DNA of 64,000 nt, taken from the NCBI RefSeq assembly GCF_001403875.1, contig NZ_LN884299.1, forward strand, positions 2,108,117 to 2,172,116, in the 5' to 3' direction. Numbering within the stretch: the stretch's first letter is position 1; every line of letters begins with the position of its first letter. A model generated the notes under the pieces. It was not told where the DNA came from. It did not search any database and saw only the letters and a program-made list of their open reading frames with translations. The stretch is from Paenibacillus ihumii. Lineage in GTDB: Bacteria; Bacillota; Bacilli; Paenibacillales; Paenibacillaceae. Below, piece after piece: positions 24,984-34,868 of this stretch. The position numbers and the translations under genes are program-made.

Positions 24984-26573
24984 ATGTTACAGGCGCTGGT
25001 AGTGCTGTTCATTCTCATTCTGTTGATTGCGGTCTGGCTCTATCGAAACAAGCCGGTGCCGTCTCCGAGCAATCCGGGTTTGCTCCATGTGAAATCCAAT
25101 GCGGGGGAAGATGCCAAGAAAGTGATTCTTATCGTCATCGACTCCCTGATGGCGGAAGCCATCGACAAAGGCATGGCGCAAAAGGAGCTTCCCACCCTCC
25201 AATACCTGATCGGGCACGGCCAGTATTACAAGGAAATGGTGTCCTCGTTCCCGACGATGTCCGTCACGATCGACAGCTCACTGCTAACGGGAACTTACCC
25301 GGATGGCCATCATGTGCCCGGCTTGACCTGGTATTCGCTCCAAGACAAGAAGCTCATCAATTACGGGACCGGGCCGGCGGAGGTTATCGATCTGGGCGTG
25401 AACTCTGTTATGGCGGAAGCTCTAATCCATTTGAACGGCAGGCACCTGAATCCTGAGCTGCCGACGATTTATGAGGATCTGGCCCGAATCGGCAAAAAGA
25501 CAGGCAGCATTAACGGCCTGATCTATCGCGGTCCGGTGGAGCATACGCTGTCTCTGCCGGCCTGGATGCACGGTCCTACTCCGCTGCCTAAGTCCGTTTC
25601 AGTTCAAGGACCGGACTATTTGGCACTGGGCTCGCTAGCCGATCCGTTAAAGGGGCTAGTCGAGCATCCCGACGGCGTAACTCAACGACTCGGCATCAAC
25701 AATGATTTTTCGCTCTCTACGGCCAGTTATTTGATCAAGGAGAATAAACTCCCTGACTTCTTGTTAGTATACCTGCCGGATCTCGACCCTCAGCTTCATA
25801 AGCACGGTCCTCCGGATCTGAAAGGGGTCAAGGAGACGGATCGCCACCTGCAAGCGCTGCTGGAAAGCTTCGGATCCTTCGAGGAAGCCTTGCAGCAGGC
25901 GAAATTCGTCATCGTCGGAGATAACGGGATGTCCGAAGTTCTGCCTGCCGGCGAGAATCCGGTAATCGAGCTGTCCTCGCTGCTTAAAGCTTATAACGTC
26001 TATCGCAAGGGAGATGCCGTAACGGAGGATACGGAAATCGTTCTGGCCGTCAACGACGCCATGGCTTACGTCTATAGCCTTCAATCCCATAAGCTTGAGG
26101 ACATCGCAGCCGAATTAAGAGCCGATTCCCGCATCGATTTGATCTGTTGGCGGGAAGGGGAATGGATTCGCGCTCAAGGTGCCGACTCGAAAGAAGTCAG
26201 ATACAAGGCAAATGGCGATTTACAGGATGCTTACGGTCAGAATTGGACGGTGGAGCAGGAGCCGAGCGTTTTGGATTTAATGATAGACCCGGACGAACGC
26301 AGGATCCAATATGGCCGATACCCTGATGCGATGCGGCGGCTTCATGGCGCCCTCCATTCCCATGCCGGGGAATATCTGGTTGTGATCGCCAAGCCGGGCT
26401 ATGAGCTGTCCGATAAGAACTCGCCGTCCCATAAAGGAGGAGGGAGTCATGGGTCTCTTGTCCATGCGGATTCGCTTGTACCGCTCATCATCAGCGGAAC
26501 AGATGAACGGCCGGAGCATCTGCGGATCGTGGACTTAAAAGCCTTTCTGCTGAAGCTTGTGGCTGGGAAATAA
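24984..26573 (+). CDS. Membrane-anchored phosphodiesterase (alkaline phosphatase superfamily)
   Basis: 529 residues. An N-terminal membrane helix (1-20) is followed by an alkaline phosphatase-fold domain: metal Asp in ILIVIDSLMAEA, nucleophile Thr/Ser region SSFPTMSVTIDSSLLTGTYP, VYLPDLDPQLHKHG, VGDNGMSEV, and SHKGGGSHGSLVHADSLVPLI. This is the nucleotide pyrophosphatase/phosphodiesterase (PF01663) type, which hydrolyses phosphodiesters outside the cell. It begins 47 bases after the DUF421 gene and may share its transcript. Confidence 0.88.
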   Translation: MLQALVVLFILILLIAVWLYRNKPVPSPSNPGLLHVKSNAGEDAKKVILIVIDSLMAEAIDKGMAQKELPTLQYLIGHGQYYKEMVSSFPTMSVTIDSSLLTGTYPDGHHVPGLTWYSLQDKKLINYGTGPAEVIDLGVNSVMAEALIHLNGRHLNPELPTIYEDLARIGKKTGSINGLIYRGPVEHTLSLPAWMHGPTPLPKSVSVQGPDYLALGSLADPLKGLVEHPDGVTQRLGINNDFSLSTASYLIKENKLPDFLLVYLPDLDPQLHKHGPPDLKGVKETDRHLQALLESFGSFEEALQQAKFVIVGDNGMSEVLPAGENPVIELSSLLKAYNVYRKGDAVTEDTEIVLAVNDAMAYVYSLQSHKLEDIAAELRADSRIDLICWREGEWIRAQGADSKEVRYKANGDLQDAYGQNWTVEQEPSVLDLMIDPDERRIQYGRYPDAMRRLHGALHSHAGEYLVVIAKPGYELSDKNSPSHKGGGSHGSLVHADSLVPLIISGTDERPEHLRIVDLKAFLLKLVAGK

Positions 26574-26670
26574 GCCAAGTAAGCGGCGCGCCTCCTGTCA
26601 ACTACCCGGTTACTGAAAAAGACAGTATACTAGAAATAAAGAATAAACCGGGAGTGGAAAAGGGAGAGCG

Positions 26671-27651
26671 ATGATTAAAACAATTTCAGATATTGCCGCC
26701 ATGGCGGGTGTGGCCAAGAGCACGGTATCCCGTTATTTGAACGGAGGCTCGGTCAGCCAAGCTACACGGCACCGGATCGAAAAGGTCATTAAGGAGCATC
26801 ATTATGTTCCAAATACATTTGCTCAAAGCTTAAAAGCCAGAAGAACGAATATCATCGGAACGGTTGTGCCGCGTCTTGATTCTTTTGCCACTTCCCAAAC
26901 GCTGATGGGAATCGATGAAGAATTGCGGAACGCAAGCTTTCAAATGCTGATTTCGAATACGAGCCAAGATATGAAACGGGAAATCGAGGCGATCTATGAT
27001 TTTGCGAGACAGAAGGTTTCGGGGATTATTTTGCTGGCCGCCCAGGTGAATGACGAGCATCTTAAAGCTGCAGAAGAGATCAATATCCCTATTCTGTTAG
27101 TGGGACAGGAGCATCCTCAGCTTCATAGTCTGATTCACGATGATTATCATGCAGGGTACAGAATAGGCAGGCATATTCTGGAGATGGGCCACCGTCAGAT
27201 TGTTTATCTTGGTGTGACGGAGAAGGATATTTCCGTAGGCGTGCGGAGAAAAGAGGGCTTCAGGAAAAGCCTGGAAGGCACAGCCTGCTCCGTCACCTAT
27301 TACAAAACAGGCTTCAGGATGACCGATGCGATGGCCACGGCCTCGCGAATTTTGGATGAAAACACCGCCTCGATCATCGTATGCGCTACGGATAATATTG
27401 CCCTCGGGGTGATGAAAGCAGCTTATCTGAAGCAAATCGACATCCCTTCCGATCTGTCAGTGACAGGCTTTGGAGGCTACGACGTCACAGAAATTATTCA
27501 TCCGACCTTGACGACGGTTCGTTATTTCTACAAAGAAGCGGGGAAAGCCGCAGCCCACAATATAATTAAGCTTGTTCGCGAGGAGGAAATCAATCCGGTT
27601 ACCATGCTGGATATCGAGCTCCTTGAGCGAGAAAGCGTTGACAAAAGATAA
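26671..27651 (+). CDS. scrR: LacI-family sucrose operon repressor
   Basis: 326 residues. The LacI HTH and hinge read TISDIAAMAGVAKSTVSRYL and VPNTFAQSLKARRTN, followed by a periplasmic-binding-like sensor domain. It precedes scrB-scrK-scrA, and three GGAACCGGTTCC-like operators lie between it and scrB. The downstream operon's -35 element is located within its last codons. ScrR-type repressors respond to sucrose-6-phosphate or fructose-phosphate; the effector here is inferred. Confidence 0.93.
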   Translation: MIKTISDIAAMAGVAKSTVSRYLNGGSVSQATRHRIEKVIKEHHYVPNTFAQSLKARRTNIIGTVVPRLDSFATSQTLMGIDEELRNASFQMLISNTSQDMKREIEAIYDFARQKVSGIILLAAQVNDEHLKAAEEINIPILLVGQEHPQLHSLIHDDYHAGYRIGRHILEMGHRQIVYLGVTEKDISVGVRRKEGFRKSLEGTACSVTYYKTGFRMTDAMATASRILDENTASIIVCATDNIALGVMKAAYLKQIDIPSDLSVTGFGGYDVTEIIHPTLTTVRYFYKEAGKAAAHNIIKLVREEEINPVTMLDIELLERESVDKR

Positions 27652-27666
27652 ATGGTTGTTTATAAT
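27638..27666 (+). promoter_or_regulatory. Promoter of scrBKA operon
   Basis: Consensus TTGACA (27638-27643), 17-base spacer, consensus TATAAT (27661-27666). The -35 lies inside the 3' end of scrR. Confidence 0.92.
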
Positions 27667-27673
27667 TCGAGAC

Positions 27674-27687
27674 AAAACCGGTTCCAT
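27674..27687 (+). promoter_or_regulatory. ScrR operator O1
   Basis: AAAACCGGTTCCAT with core AACCGGTT, overlapping the predicted transcription start about 7 bases after TATAAT. Confidence 0.85.
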
Positions 27688-27738
27688 AATTCCAGGCTAG
27701 AAGCGTTTGAGTTATGGAACATCTTTTATCGATGTTTT

Positions 27739-27750
27739 GGAACCGGTTCC
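27739..27750 (+). promoter_or_regulatory. ScrR operator O2
   Basis: Perfect 12-base palindrome GGAACCGGTTCC in the 5' leader of scrB. Confidence 0.88.
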
Positions 27751-27768
27751 TCTTTTTTGTTTGGAATT

Positions 27769-27780
27769 GGAACCGGTTCT
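27769..27780 (+). promoter_or_regulatory. ScrR operator O3
   Basis: GGAACCGGTTCT, centred 30 bases after O2, about three helical turns. Confidence 0.87.
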
Positions 27781-27815
27781 ATAACCCAAATAATGAGTGG
27801 AGATGGGGGCTTCCG

Positions 27816-29285
27816 ATGACAATATCCAGGGAAGAGAAGTACAGGAAAATAGAACAGGCGAGGCCTGGAGAGCTGGAAGAGCTTCAAGAGCAGGTCAAGA
27901 ACTGCCCATGGCGTCAAACCTATCACATTCAGCCGCCATTCGGCCTGCTGAACGATCCAAATGGCTTTGCATACTATCGGGGGGAATACCATCTGTTCTA
28001 TCAATGGTTTCCCTTGGGAACGTATCACGGCATGAAATATTGGTATCATACGAAATCGAAGGATTTGGTTCATTGGCAGAACGTCGGAATCGGGATTGAG
28101 CCCGGCGATCCCTATGATTCTCACGGGGCTTATTCTGGAAGCGGGATTGTTAAGGATGACGAGCTGTATTTGATGTATACAGGCAATACTCGGGATGAGG
28201 AATGGGTGAGGCATCCTTATCAGAACCTGGCAACGATGGATCGGAGCGGAAAAATTACGAAGAGAAGCCGCCCGGTGATCGACTCGGTGCCTGCAGGCTA
28301 TACGGATCATTTCAGGGATCCGAAGGTCTGGGAGAATCATGGCCAGTATTATTGTGTTCTGGGAGCTCAGCGATGGAATGAAACCGGCTGCGTCGTGCTG
28401 TACAAGTCCCAAGATTTGCAGGAATGGAGCTTCGAAGGCGAAGTCGGTACATGTCTGAACCACTTCGGATATATGTGGGAATGCCCGGATTACTTTGAGC
28501 TTGAGCATCAGGGCGTATTGCTGTTCTCGCCCCAAGGCCTGGAGCCGGAAGGGGATCATTACCGGAACATATTTCAATCCGGATATGTGGTAGGCCGTCC
28601 GCTCGACCTTAGGACAAGGAAGCTGGACCATGGCGCATTCCAGGAGCTGGACAGGGGCTTTGACTTCTATGCGCAGCAAACGACGGAAGCAGCGGACGGA
28701 CGGAGGATTCTGGTAGGCTGGATGGGCCTTCCGGATGCCAATTATCCTACGGACCGCAACGGGTGGGCCAATTGCCTCACCTTGCCGAGGGAATTAACGC
28801 TCCGCGGCGGGAAAATCATTCAGCAGCCGGTCAGGGAGCTGGAGAAGCTTCGCAAGGAAGAGGTCAAGGTGGAAGCCGTATTGCAGAACGAAACAGCATG
28901 CTTTGCCGGATTTGAGGGAACTACCTATGAATTGATATGCGAATTTGCCGCTGCGGACGCCGAGCGGTTCGGCATTGAATTCCGGGCAGGGGAGCACGAG
29001 AAGACCGTGTTAATGGTTGACCGCGCTTCGAAGAAGGTCATTCTGGATCGGACTTTGTCCGGCCATGCCATTGCCGAGGAATACGGAAGCGTGCGCCGCT
29101 GTAATCTGGATGCTGAAAATATCAAGTTTCAGCTCTTTGTGGATACCTCTTCCGTAGAGATATTTGTCAATGAGGGTGAAGAGGTATTTACAAGCCGGAT
29201 TTTTCCGGGGCCGGAGAGCACGATGATCCGCTTCTTTGCACATCAGGGAAGCGCAGCCTGCCGAGCATCCCTGTGGAGGATATAG
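27816..29285 (+). CDS. scrB: Sucrose-6-phosphate hydrolase (GH32)
   Basis: About 489 residues from ATG 27816. An in-frame ATG at 27714 would place operators O2 and O3 inside the coding region and is rejected. GH32 motifs are complete: the nucleophile in LLNDPNGFAYYRG, the FRDPKVW transition-state Asp, and the acid-base Glu in WECPDYFEL, followed by a beta-sandwich domain. It hydrolyses sucrose-6-phosphate from the PTS to glucose-6-phosphate and fructose. First gene under the ScrR-controlled promoter. Confidence 0.95.
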   Translation: MTISREEKYRKIEQARPGELEELQEQVKNCPWRQTYHIQPPFGLLNDPNGFAYYRGEYHLFYQWFPLGTYHGMKYWYHTKSKDLVHWQNVGIGIEPGDPYDSHGAYSGSGIVKDDELYLMYTGNTRDEEWVRHPYQNLATMDRSGKITKRSRPVIDSVPAGYTDHFRDPKVWENHGQYYCVLGAQRWNETGCVVLYKSQDLQEWSFEGEVGTCLNHFGYMWECPDYFELEHQGVLLFSPQGLEPEGDHYRNIFQSGYVVGRPLDLRTRKLDHGAFQELDRGFDFYAQQTTEAADGRRILVGWMGLPDANYPTDRNGWANCLTLPRELTLRGGKIIQQPVRELEKLRKEEVKVEAVLQNETACFAGFEGTTYELICEFAAADAERFGIEFRAGEHEKTVLMVDRASKKVILDRTLSGHAIAEEYGSVRRCNLDAENIKFQLFVDTSSVEIFVNEGEEVFTSRIFPGPESTMIRFFAHQGSAACRASLWRI

Positions 29286-29342
29286 CAGCGGGGCGGCATT
29301 TAAACAGCATAGCTCTGTAATTTTACACAAGGCGGTGACAGC

Positions 29343-30332
29343 GTGGGACAGTTATTTGCAATCGGTGAAGTGTTAATTGATTTTATCCCCTTACAAAAGG
29401 GCCGTCCGCTGAAGAAGGTCTCGGCCTTTGAGCGAGCTGCCGGAGGGGCGCCGGCCAACGTCGCGGCTTCGGTGGCGAAGCTTGGCGGAAACGCCTCCAT
29501 GCTTACGAAGGTGGGGAAGGACGCTTTTGGGGACTATTTAATCGACCAGCTGGCGGAAGCGGGGGTACGGACCGATCTCATTCGGCGAACGACGGAGGCC
29601 AATACCGGCCTGGCCTTCGTATCGCTGCGGGAAGACGGCGAGAGGGATTTCTCATTTTATCGCAACCCCTCCGCCGACCTGCTGCTATCCGAGAAGGAGA
29701 TTGACGCGGATCTGTTCGGAGCAAAGGATATTCTGCATTTCGGTTCAGTCGATCTCGTGGACAGCCCGATGAAGCAGGCGCATTTGAAAGCGATTCATGC
29801 CGTGAAGGAGCAGGGAGGGCTCGTCAGCTTTGATCCGAACGTGCGGCTTCCTCTATGGAAGAGTCCGGAGGAATGCCGGCGGACGGTTCAAGCCTTTATT
29901 CCCGCCGCCCATATTCTAAAGATTTCCGAGGACGAGCTGGAATTCATTACGGGGATAGCGCCAGTCGATCAGGCAATCGCTTCTTTATTTCAAGGGGATG
30001 TCAAGGGGGTTATCTATACTAGAGGAAAGGAAGGGGCGGTTTTATACATCTCTGCTGATGAGAAATATGAAGGACGAGGATTTCACGTTAAGGTTGAGGA
30101 TACTACAGGGGCCGGAGATGCTTTCGTCGGAGGTTTTCTCTACAAGCTGCTGGAACAGGGAGCCGCTCAGGACAATGTTACAGAGCTTCTTCGCTTGAAG
30201 CATCATGAAATTCTCCAGTTTGCCAATGCCAGCGGGGCGCTGACAGCTGCGGGAAAAGGTGCGATTCCTGCCCTGCCCGCGCGGGCGGATGTGCTGCAAT
30301 TTATTGAAATGCAATCGTACAAAAGGGGATGA
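29343..30332 (+). CDS. scrK: Fructokinase (PfkB family)
   Basis: 329 residues from GTG 29343 (GGCGGTGA upstream). PfkB signatures are present: GGAPANVAASVAKLGG near residue 35 and the C-terminal DTTGAGDAFVGGFLYKLL with the catalytic Asp. It phosphorylates the fructose released by scrB. It lies 57 bases after scrB and 6 bases before scrA, in one operon. Confidence 0.93.
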   Translation: MGQLFAIGEVLIDFIPLQKGRPLKKVSAFERAAGGAPANVAASVAKLGGNASMLTKVGKDAFGDYLIDQLAEAGVRTDLIRRTTEANTGLAFVSLREDGERDFSFYRNPSADLLLSEKEIDADLFGAKDILHFGSVDLVDSPMKQAHLKAIHAVKEQGGLVSFDPNVRLPLWKSPEECRRTVQAFIPAAHILKISEDELEFITGIAPVDQAIASLFQGDVKGVIYTRGKEGAVLYISADEKYEGRGFHVKVEDTTGAGDAFVGGFLYKLLEQGAAQDNVTELLRLKHHEILQFANASGALTAAGKGAIPALPARADVLQFIEMQSYKRG

Positions 30333-30338
30333 TTACGG

Positions 30339-32330
30339 ATGTCTGAAAATCGTGATATCGCAAAAAAGGTCGTGGAGGCCGTCGGCGGGAAGGATAATAT
30401 CGCATCCTTCGCACACTGCGCTACAAGGCTGCGCATTATGGTTCATGATAAGGATTTGATCGATCAAGCCGGCGTGGAGAATATTGATAAGGTCAAGGGA
30501 GCCTTCTTCAACTCGGGACAGTTTCAGATTATTTTTGGAACCGGAACGGTGAACCGCATCTATGAAGAGGTGGAGAAGCTCGGCATCACGGGAACGACGA
30601 AAGAGGAGCTCAAAAGCCAGAGCAAGAAGCAGGGCAATGCTTTTCAAAGAGCGATTCGCACGTTCGGAGACGTATTCGTACCGATTATTCCGGTGCTTGT
30701 GGCCACCGGATTGTTCATGGGCCTGCGCGGCTTGCTTACACAGGAGCAAATTTTGTCCCTATTCGGGTTGACGGCCGCAGATATCCCGGCGAATTTCCTG
30801 CTCTTTACGCAGGTATTAACCGATACCGCATTTGCCTTCTTGCCAGCGCTCGTAGCCTGGTCCTCATTCCGCGTATTCGGCGGCAGTCCGATTCTAGGTA
30901 TCGTTCTGGGTCTGATGCTGGTTAATCCGGCCCTTCCCAACGCCTACAGCGTGGCCAATGGCTCAGCAGAGGCTTTGATCATGCTTGGCTTTATACCGGT
31001 GGTGGGGTATCAGGGCTCTGTGCTGCCTGCGTTCTTCATGGGGCTCCTGGGAGCGAAATTTGAGAAAATGCTGCGGAAGCGCGTACCGGAAGCGTTGGAT
31101 TTGATTTTAACGCCGTTTATCACGCTGCTGGTCATGATCACTCTTGGATTATTCGTAGTCGGACCTGTGTTTCATTCCTTGGAAGAGTGGGTACTGCATG
31201 GAACCACCTTTATATTGGGTCTTCCTTTCGGCATTGCCGGACTAGTCATCGGCTTCTTTAACCAAATCATCGTCGTCACCGGGGTTCATCACATCTTCAA
31301 TTTTCTGGAGATTCAGCTGCTGGAGCAGTTGGGCTCCAATCCGTTTAACGCCCTGGTTACCAGCGCTATGGCTGCTCAGGGAGCGGCTTGCCTGGCAGTA
31401 GGCTTGAAGACCAAGAACGTGAAGCTGAAATCTCTCGCCTTGCCGTCTTCGCTGTCGGCTTTCCTGGGGATTACGGAGCCGGCCATCTTTGGCGTCAATT
31501 TGCGGTATATGAAGCCTTTCATCATGGGATTGATCGGCGGGGCCGTAGGCGGTTTCCTGGCCTCCTTATCAGGCTTGGCTGCAACAGGGATGGCGATTAC
31601 AGTTATACCGGGAACGCTTCTTTACCTGAATGAACAGCTCCCGATGTACATCCTGTGCAATTTGATTGCGATGGCCATCGCATTTATCCTGACTTGGATG
31701 TTCGGTTACAAGGATGAAGCGGCGCCAGAGATGGCGGTAGCCGCGGCCGCGGCAGTAAATCCGCCGGTGCAGGGAAGCGCTCAAGACGCATCAGGCGTTC
31801 CTGGTAAAGGCGCTGCGGAAACTAGCCAAAGCTCTGTTCCTTCGCAGCATGCGTATATATTGGATGTCCCATCTCCCTTATCCGGCAAGATCATAGCGCT
31901 GGAGGATGTCCCCGACCCGGCTTTTGCCCAGAAGCATATGGGAGAGGGATATGCGGTTGAACCTTCCGAAGGCAAGGTATTCGCCCCGTTTGACGGAGAA
32001 ATTGCTCACGTTATGGAGAAGAGCAAGCATGCGCTTATTCTTGCACATGACAGCGGCTTGCAGCTTTTGATTCATATCGGGATCAATACGGTTTCCTTAA
32101 AGGGTGAGGGGTTTGTAACCCATGTGCAAACCGGGGATATTGTAAAAGCCGGGCAATTGCTAGTAGAATTCGATGTGGATGCCATTCAGAAGGCTGGACT
32201 ATCTACGGTCACTCCCGTAATTGTTCCGTCAGGAACGGATCAGGTCGCAGGATTGACCGTGAAGGCAAGCCATAATTCAGTAACGGCCTACAAGGAAGCT
32301 GTCATGGCCGTCCAATTGAAATCGGGATAA
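30339..32330 (+). CDS. scrA: Sucrose PTS EIIBCA
   Basis: 663 residues in order EIIB-EIIC-EIIA. EIIB Cys27 lies in FAHCATRLR; EIIC has about ten membrane segments with GVHHIFNFLEIQLL and ITEPAIFGVN; an Ala/Pro-rich linker near 470-500 leads to the glucose-type EIIA with the His near 578 in LLIHIGINTVSL. Having its own EIIA makes it independent of a separate EIIA-Glc. It imports and phosphorylates sucrose. Last gene of the operon. Confidence 0.93.
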   Translation: MSENRDIAKKVVEAVGGKDNIASFAHCATRLRIMVHDKDLIDQAGVENIDKVKGAFFNSGQFQIIFGTGTVNRIYEEVEKLGITGTTKEELKSQSKKQGNAFQRAIRTFGDVFVPIIPVLVATGLFMGLRGLLTQEQILSLFGLTAADIPANFLLFTQVLTDTAFAFLPALVAWSSFRVFGGSPILGIVLGLMLVNPALPNAYSVANGSAEALIMLGFIPVVGYQGSVLPAFFMGLLGAKFEKMLRKRVPEALDLILTPFITLLVMITLGLFVVGPVFHSLEEWVLHGTTFILGLPFGIAGLVIGFFNQIIVVTGVHHIFNFLEIQLLEQLGSNPFNALVTSAMAAQGAACLAVGLKTKNVKLKSLALPSSLSAFLGITEPAIFGVNLRYMKPFIMGLIGGAVGGFLASLSGLAATGMAITVIPGTLLYLNEQLPMYILCNLIAMAIAFILTWMFGYKDEAAPEMAVAAAAAVNPPVQGSAQDASGVPGKGAAETSQSSVPSQHAYILDVPSPLSGKIIALEDVPDPAFAQKHMGEGYAVEPSEGKVFAPFDGEIAHVMEKSKHALILAHDSGLQLLIHIGINTVSLKGEGFVTHVQTGDIVKAGQLLVEFDVDAIQKAGLSTVTPVIVPSGTDQVAGLTVKASHNSVTAYKEAVMAVQLKSG

Positions 32331-32339
32331 GAGTAAGGG

Positions 32340-32374
32340 GAGACCACGCAGACATGACGCGTTGGTCTCTTTGT
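32340..32374 (+). terminator. Terminator of scr operon
   Basis: Stem AGACCACGC / GCGTTGGTCT with one bulge, followed by a T-rich TTTGTTAT tail. Confidence 0.65.
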
Positions 32375-32542
32375 TATATTAGGCAATCATGATAGCGGAA
32401 TATATGTGCTTTTCTTCAACATTTCGGGTCAATCTGTCGGTTGATCATAACGGAGGGTTGGTGTAAATTTTTACTGAACGGTGACTGTATTGTTCGCCCA
32501 TAACTAGAAAATCATGTATATTCCCGAAAAGGAGGAAATCCT

Positions 32543-33772
32543 ATGCAAGAAGTTATTCCGGTTTCAGAGATTACAGGGTTCAAAACAAAGGCCGATGAAT
32601 TCAATCCTTACTCCTGGTACAAAGAGAAGCTGCAGCATGAGCCAATCAGTTATCACGCAGAGACGAATACTTGGAATGTATTCCGATATGAGGACGTAAG
32701 GCGCGTGCTCAGCGATCATGAATATTTCTCAAGTGTACGTACAAGGACGATCATTGATGTAGGGACGAATACGAAGGAGGGTCATATTGCCGAAAAATTC
32801 AATCTCAGCGTAGATCCCCCTGAACATCGCAAACGGCGGGCCTTGCTTGCCAGCGCCTTCACTCCCCGCAGCCTTAAATTATGGGAGCCGCGCATTCATG
32901 GCATCGTTGAGGAACTGATTCGCGGGATACCGGAGAAGGAACCGGTCGACATTGTGAGCAGCTTGACGTCGCCGCTTCCGACGATCGTGATGTCCGAGCT
33001 GCTTGGCGTGCCGTCGGAGCATCGCAGCTTGTTCAAGGAGTGGGTGGATATACTCTTCATGCCGACGAACAAGCAGAACAAGGATGGGATCAATGAATTA
33101 AAAAGCAAGGCAGCCAGGGAATATTATTCCTTCTTATATCCCTTGGTTCTAGATAAGCGTGCTCATCTGCAAGAGGATATCATTTCTGATTTGATCCGGG
33201 TAGAGGCCGACGGAGAGCGGTTCACCGATGATGAAATTGTACGTACAACGATGTTTATTCTGGCGGCAGGCATTGAGACGACGAGCCATTTGATGGCCAA
33301 TACGTTTTATGCTTTTCTCTATGATGAAGATACGGTATATCGTGAGCTGAGGCAGGATGCCGGACTGATTCCCAATACAGTAGAAGAGATGCTGCGTTAC
33401 CGTTTCCACATCAGCAAAATGGACCGTACAGTCAAGGAGGACAACACGCTTCTCGGCGTAGAGCTGAAGAAGGGGGACGTCGTGATCGCCTGGATGAGCG
33501 CGGCTAATCACGATGAAGCGATGTTTGAAAATCCTTATAAGCTGGATATTCATCGGGAGAATAGCAGGAAGCACTTAACGTTCGGCAGCGGTCCGCATTT
33601 TTGTTTGGGTGCCCCGCTGGCCAGGCTGGAGGCAGCGATTATGCTGGAGCAATTCGTTAAACGATTCGGCCAAATCGAGCCTGTCGCCGGCTTTCGTTTA
33701 GAGGATTACCTGCAGCCATCGGCGGCCGGGCAATCCTTGACCTCCTTGCCGCTCGTAGCTTATTATGCTTGA
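32543..33772 (+). CDS. Cytochrome P450
   Basis: 409 residues, soluble bacterial class. The oxygen-binding I-helix is AAGIETTSHL, the K-helix has EMLRYR, and the haem loop is FGSGPHFCLGAPLARLE with the axial Cys near 354. It is closest in style to the CYP107/CYP109 families of bacilli (YjiB-like). AAGGAGG stands 7 bases before the ATG. No ferredoxin or reductase gene is adjacent, so it must borrow electrons. Natural substrate unknown; fatty acids or secondary metabolites are typical. Confidence 0.94.
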   Translation: MQEVIPVSEITGFKTKADEFNPYSWYKEKLQHEPISYHAETNTWNVFRYEDVRRVLSDHEYFSSVRTRTIIDVGTNTKEGHIAEKFNLSVDPPEHRKRRALLASAFTPRSLKLWEPRIHGIVEELIRGIPEKEPVDIVSSLTSPLPTIVMSELLGVPSEHRSLFKEWVDILFMPTNKQNKDGINELKSKAAREYYSFLYPLVLDKRAHLQEDIISDLIRVEADGERFTDDEIVRTTMFILAAGIETTSHLMANTFYAFLYDEDTVYRELRQDAGLIPNTVEEMLRYRFHISKMDRTVKEDNTLLGVELKKGDVVIAWMSAANHDEAMFENPYKLDIHRENSRKHLTFGSGPHFCLGAPLARLEAAIMLEQFVKRFGQIEPVAGFRLEDYLQPSAAGQSLTSLPLVAYYA

Positions 33773-33803
33773 CTAGCAAGCACTGATGCAGTCGCTCAGC
33801 GAG

Positions 33804-34418
33804 CTAAAATGGAAAAAGGGCGCTAACCCCGAAACAGATTAACATGAAACCAGACAGCTTGTTAATTAAGGCTAGATGACGGGCTTTGAGCAGGCGGATT
33901 TGCAATAACGCGACTGCTCCGACTAGAAAAAGCCACCAGATCATAGAACCGATGAACACTCCTCCAACCAGTAAAGGCACATCCGAAGACGCGTGGGAAA
34001 ACAGAATGCCAGAAGCTCCAAAAACGCCTACAAAAAATAGAATAGTCATCGGATTCGATAGCGTTAGTAGAAAAGCGACGAAATAGGAGAAAAGAGAGCT
34101 TTGTCTGGTATCTTGCTCCTGTATTTGAACCTGTCCTCCGGATTGCATAAATTTGATGCCCAGATAGCAAATAAACAATCCGCCCAGAAGCTGAATAATC
34201 CCTTTAAATTGTAAGAATAGGTCGCTCAGCCAAAACAGGCCAAACCCGGCGATAAAGCCATAAACAGCATCTGCCGTCGCTGCTCCAAGCCCGCTGAAAA
34301 AGCCGGCTTTTAGCCCCGAGGCCAATGTTTTCTTGATGCAAAGGATGCTGATCGGGCCAATGGGGGCTGCTATGGATAAACCCAACAGCATGCCTTTCCA
34401 AATCCATTCCGAAAACAT
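33804..34418 (-). CDS. LysE-family amino-acid exporter
   Basis: 204 residues with six membrane helices. The family N-terminus GLSIAAPIGPISILCI and the GGLFICYLGIKFM segment are clear. It exports amino acids or similar compounds. It begins 15 bases after the Lrp-type regulator, so the two form an operon, the usual regulator-exporter arrangement. Confidence 0.92.
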   Translation of the reverse strand: MFSEWIWKGMLLGLSIAAPIGPISILCIKKTLASGLKAGFFSGLGAATADAVYGFIAGFGLFWLSDLFLQFKGIIQLLGGLFICYLGIKFMQSGGQVQIQEQDTRQSSLFSYFVAFLLTLSNPMTILFFVGVFGASGILFSHASSDVPLLVGGVFIGSMIWWLFLVGAVALLQIRLLKARHLALINKLSGFMLICFGVSALFPF

Positions 34419-34433
34419 AAGGACTCACTCCTG

Positions 34434-34868
34434 TTAGTCATCTTCCTTCAAGGTGGAAAGTATAAACACCGTATTCGATCTAACGATGTTGTAGCTGCTC
34501 TTTAACGTATAGGTTATGAATCCTTCTAATTTGGAGATATCCGGTAAAGCTACCTTCAATAGATAGTCGTATTCCCCAGAGGTGTGATGACATTCCAGCA
34601 CATATGGAGATTCAACGATTGTTTTGCGAAAATGCTCCGTTTCCACGGAACCGTGCAGCTGCACAAAAATGTATACCATACAATTTTGCCCCATGGACCG
34701 CCGGTTCAGCTTGACTGTAAATTGCTCAATGATCCCGTTTTTCTCTAATTTTCGTATTCGTTCAGCAATCGAAGGGATGGATAAATGAATTACCTTGCTT
34801 ATTTCCGAGCTAGTGATTCGGCTATTGGCTTTGAGCATTTGCAGAATTTGCAGGTCAATTTCGTCCAT
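34434..34868 (-). CDS. Lrp/AsnC-family regulator
   Basis: About 144 residues from ATG 34868, with AAAAGGAG 8 bases before it; a TTG two codons earlier lies too close to that site. N-terminal HTH (MLKANSRITSSEISKVIHLSIPSIAERIRKLEKNGII) and the C-terminal RAM effector domain (VLECHHTSGEYDYLLKV). It probably controls the adjacent LysE exporter in response to an amino acid. Confidence 0.93.
   Translation of the reverse strand: MDEIDLQILQMLKANSRITSSEISKVIHLSIPSIAERIRKLEKNGIIEQFTVKLNRRSMGQNCMVYIFVQLHGSVETEHFRKTIVESPYVLECHHTSGEYDYLLKVALPDISKLEGFITYTLKSSYNIVRSNTVFILSTLKEDD

Noticed and set aside
27714..27815. Upstream ATG start for scrB
   Set aside because: It would place two repressor operators inside coding sequence and add 34 residues not typical of GH32 enzymes.
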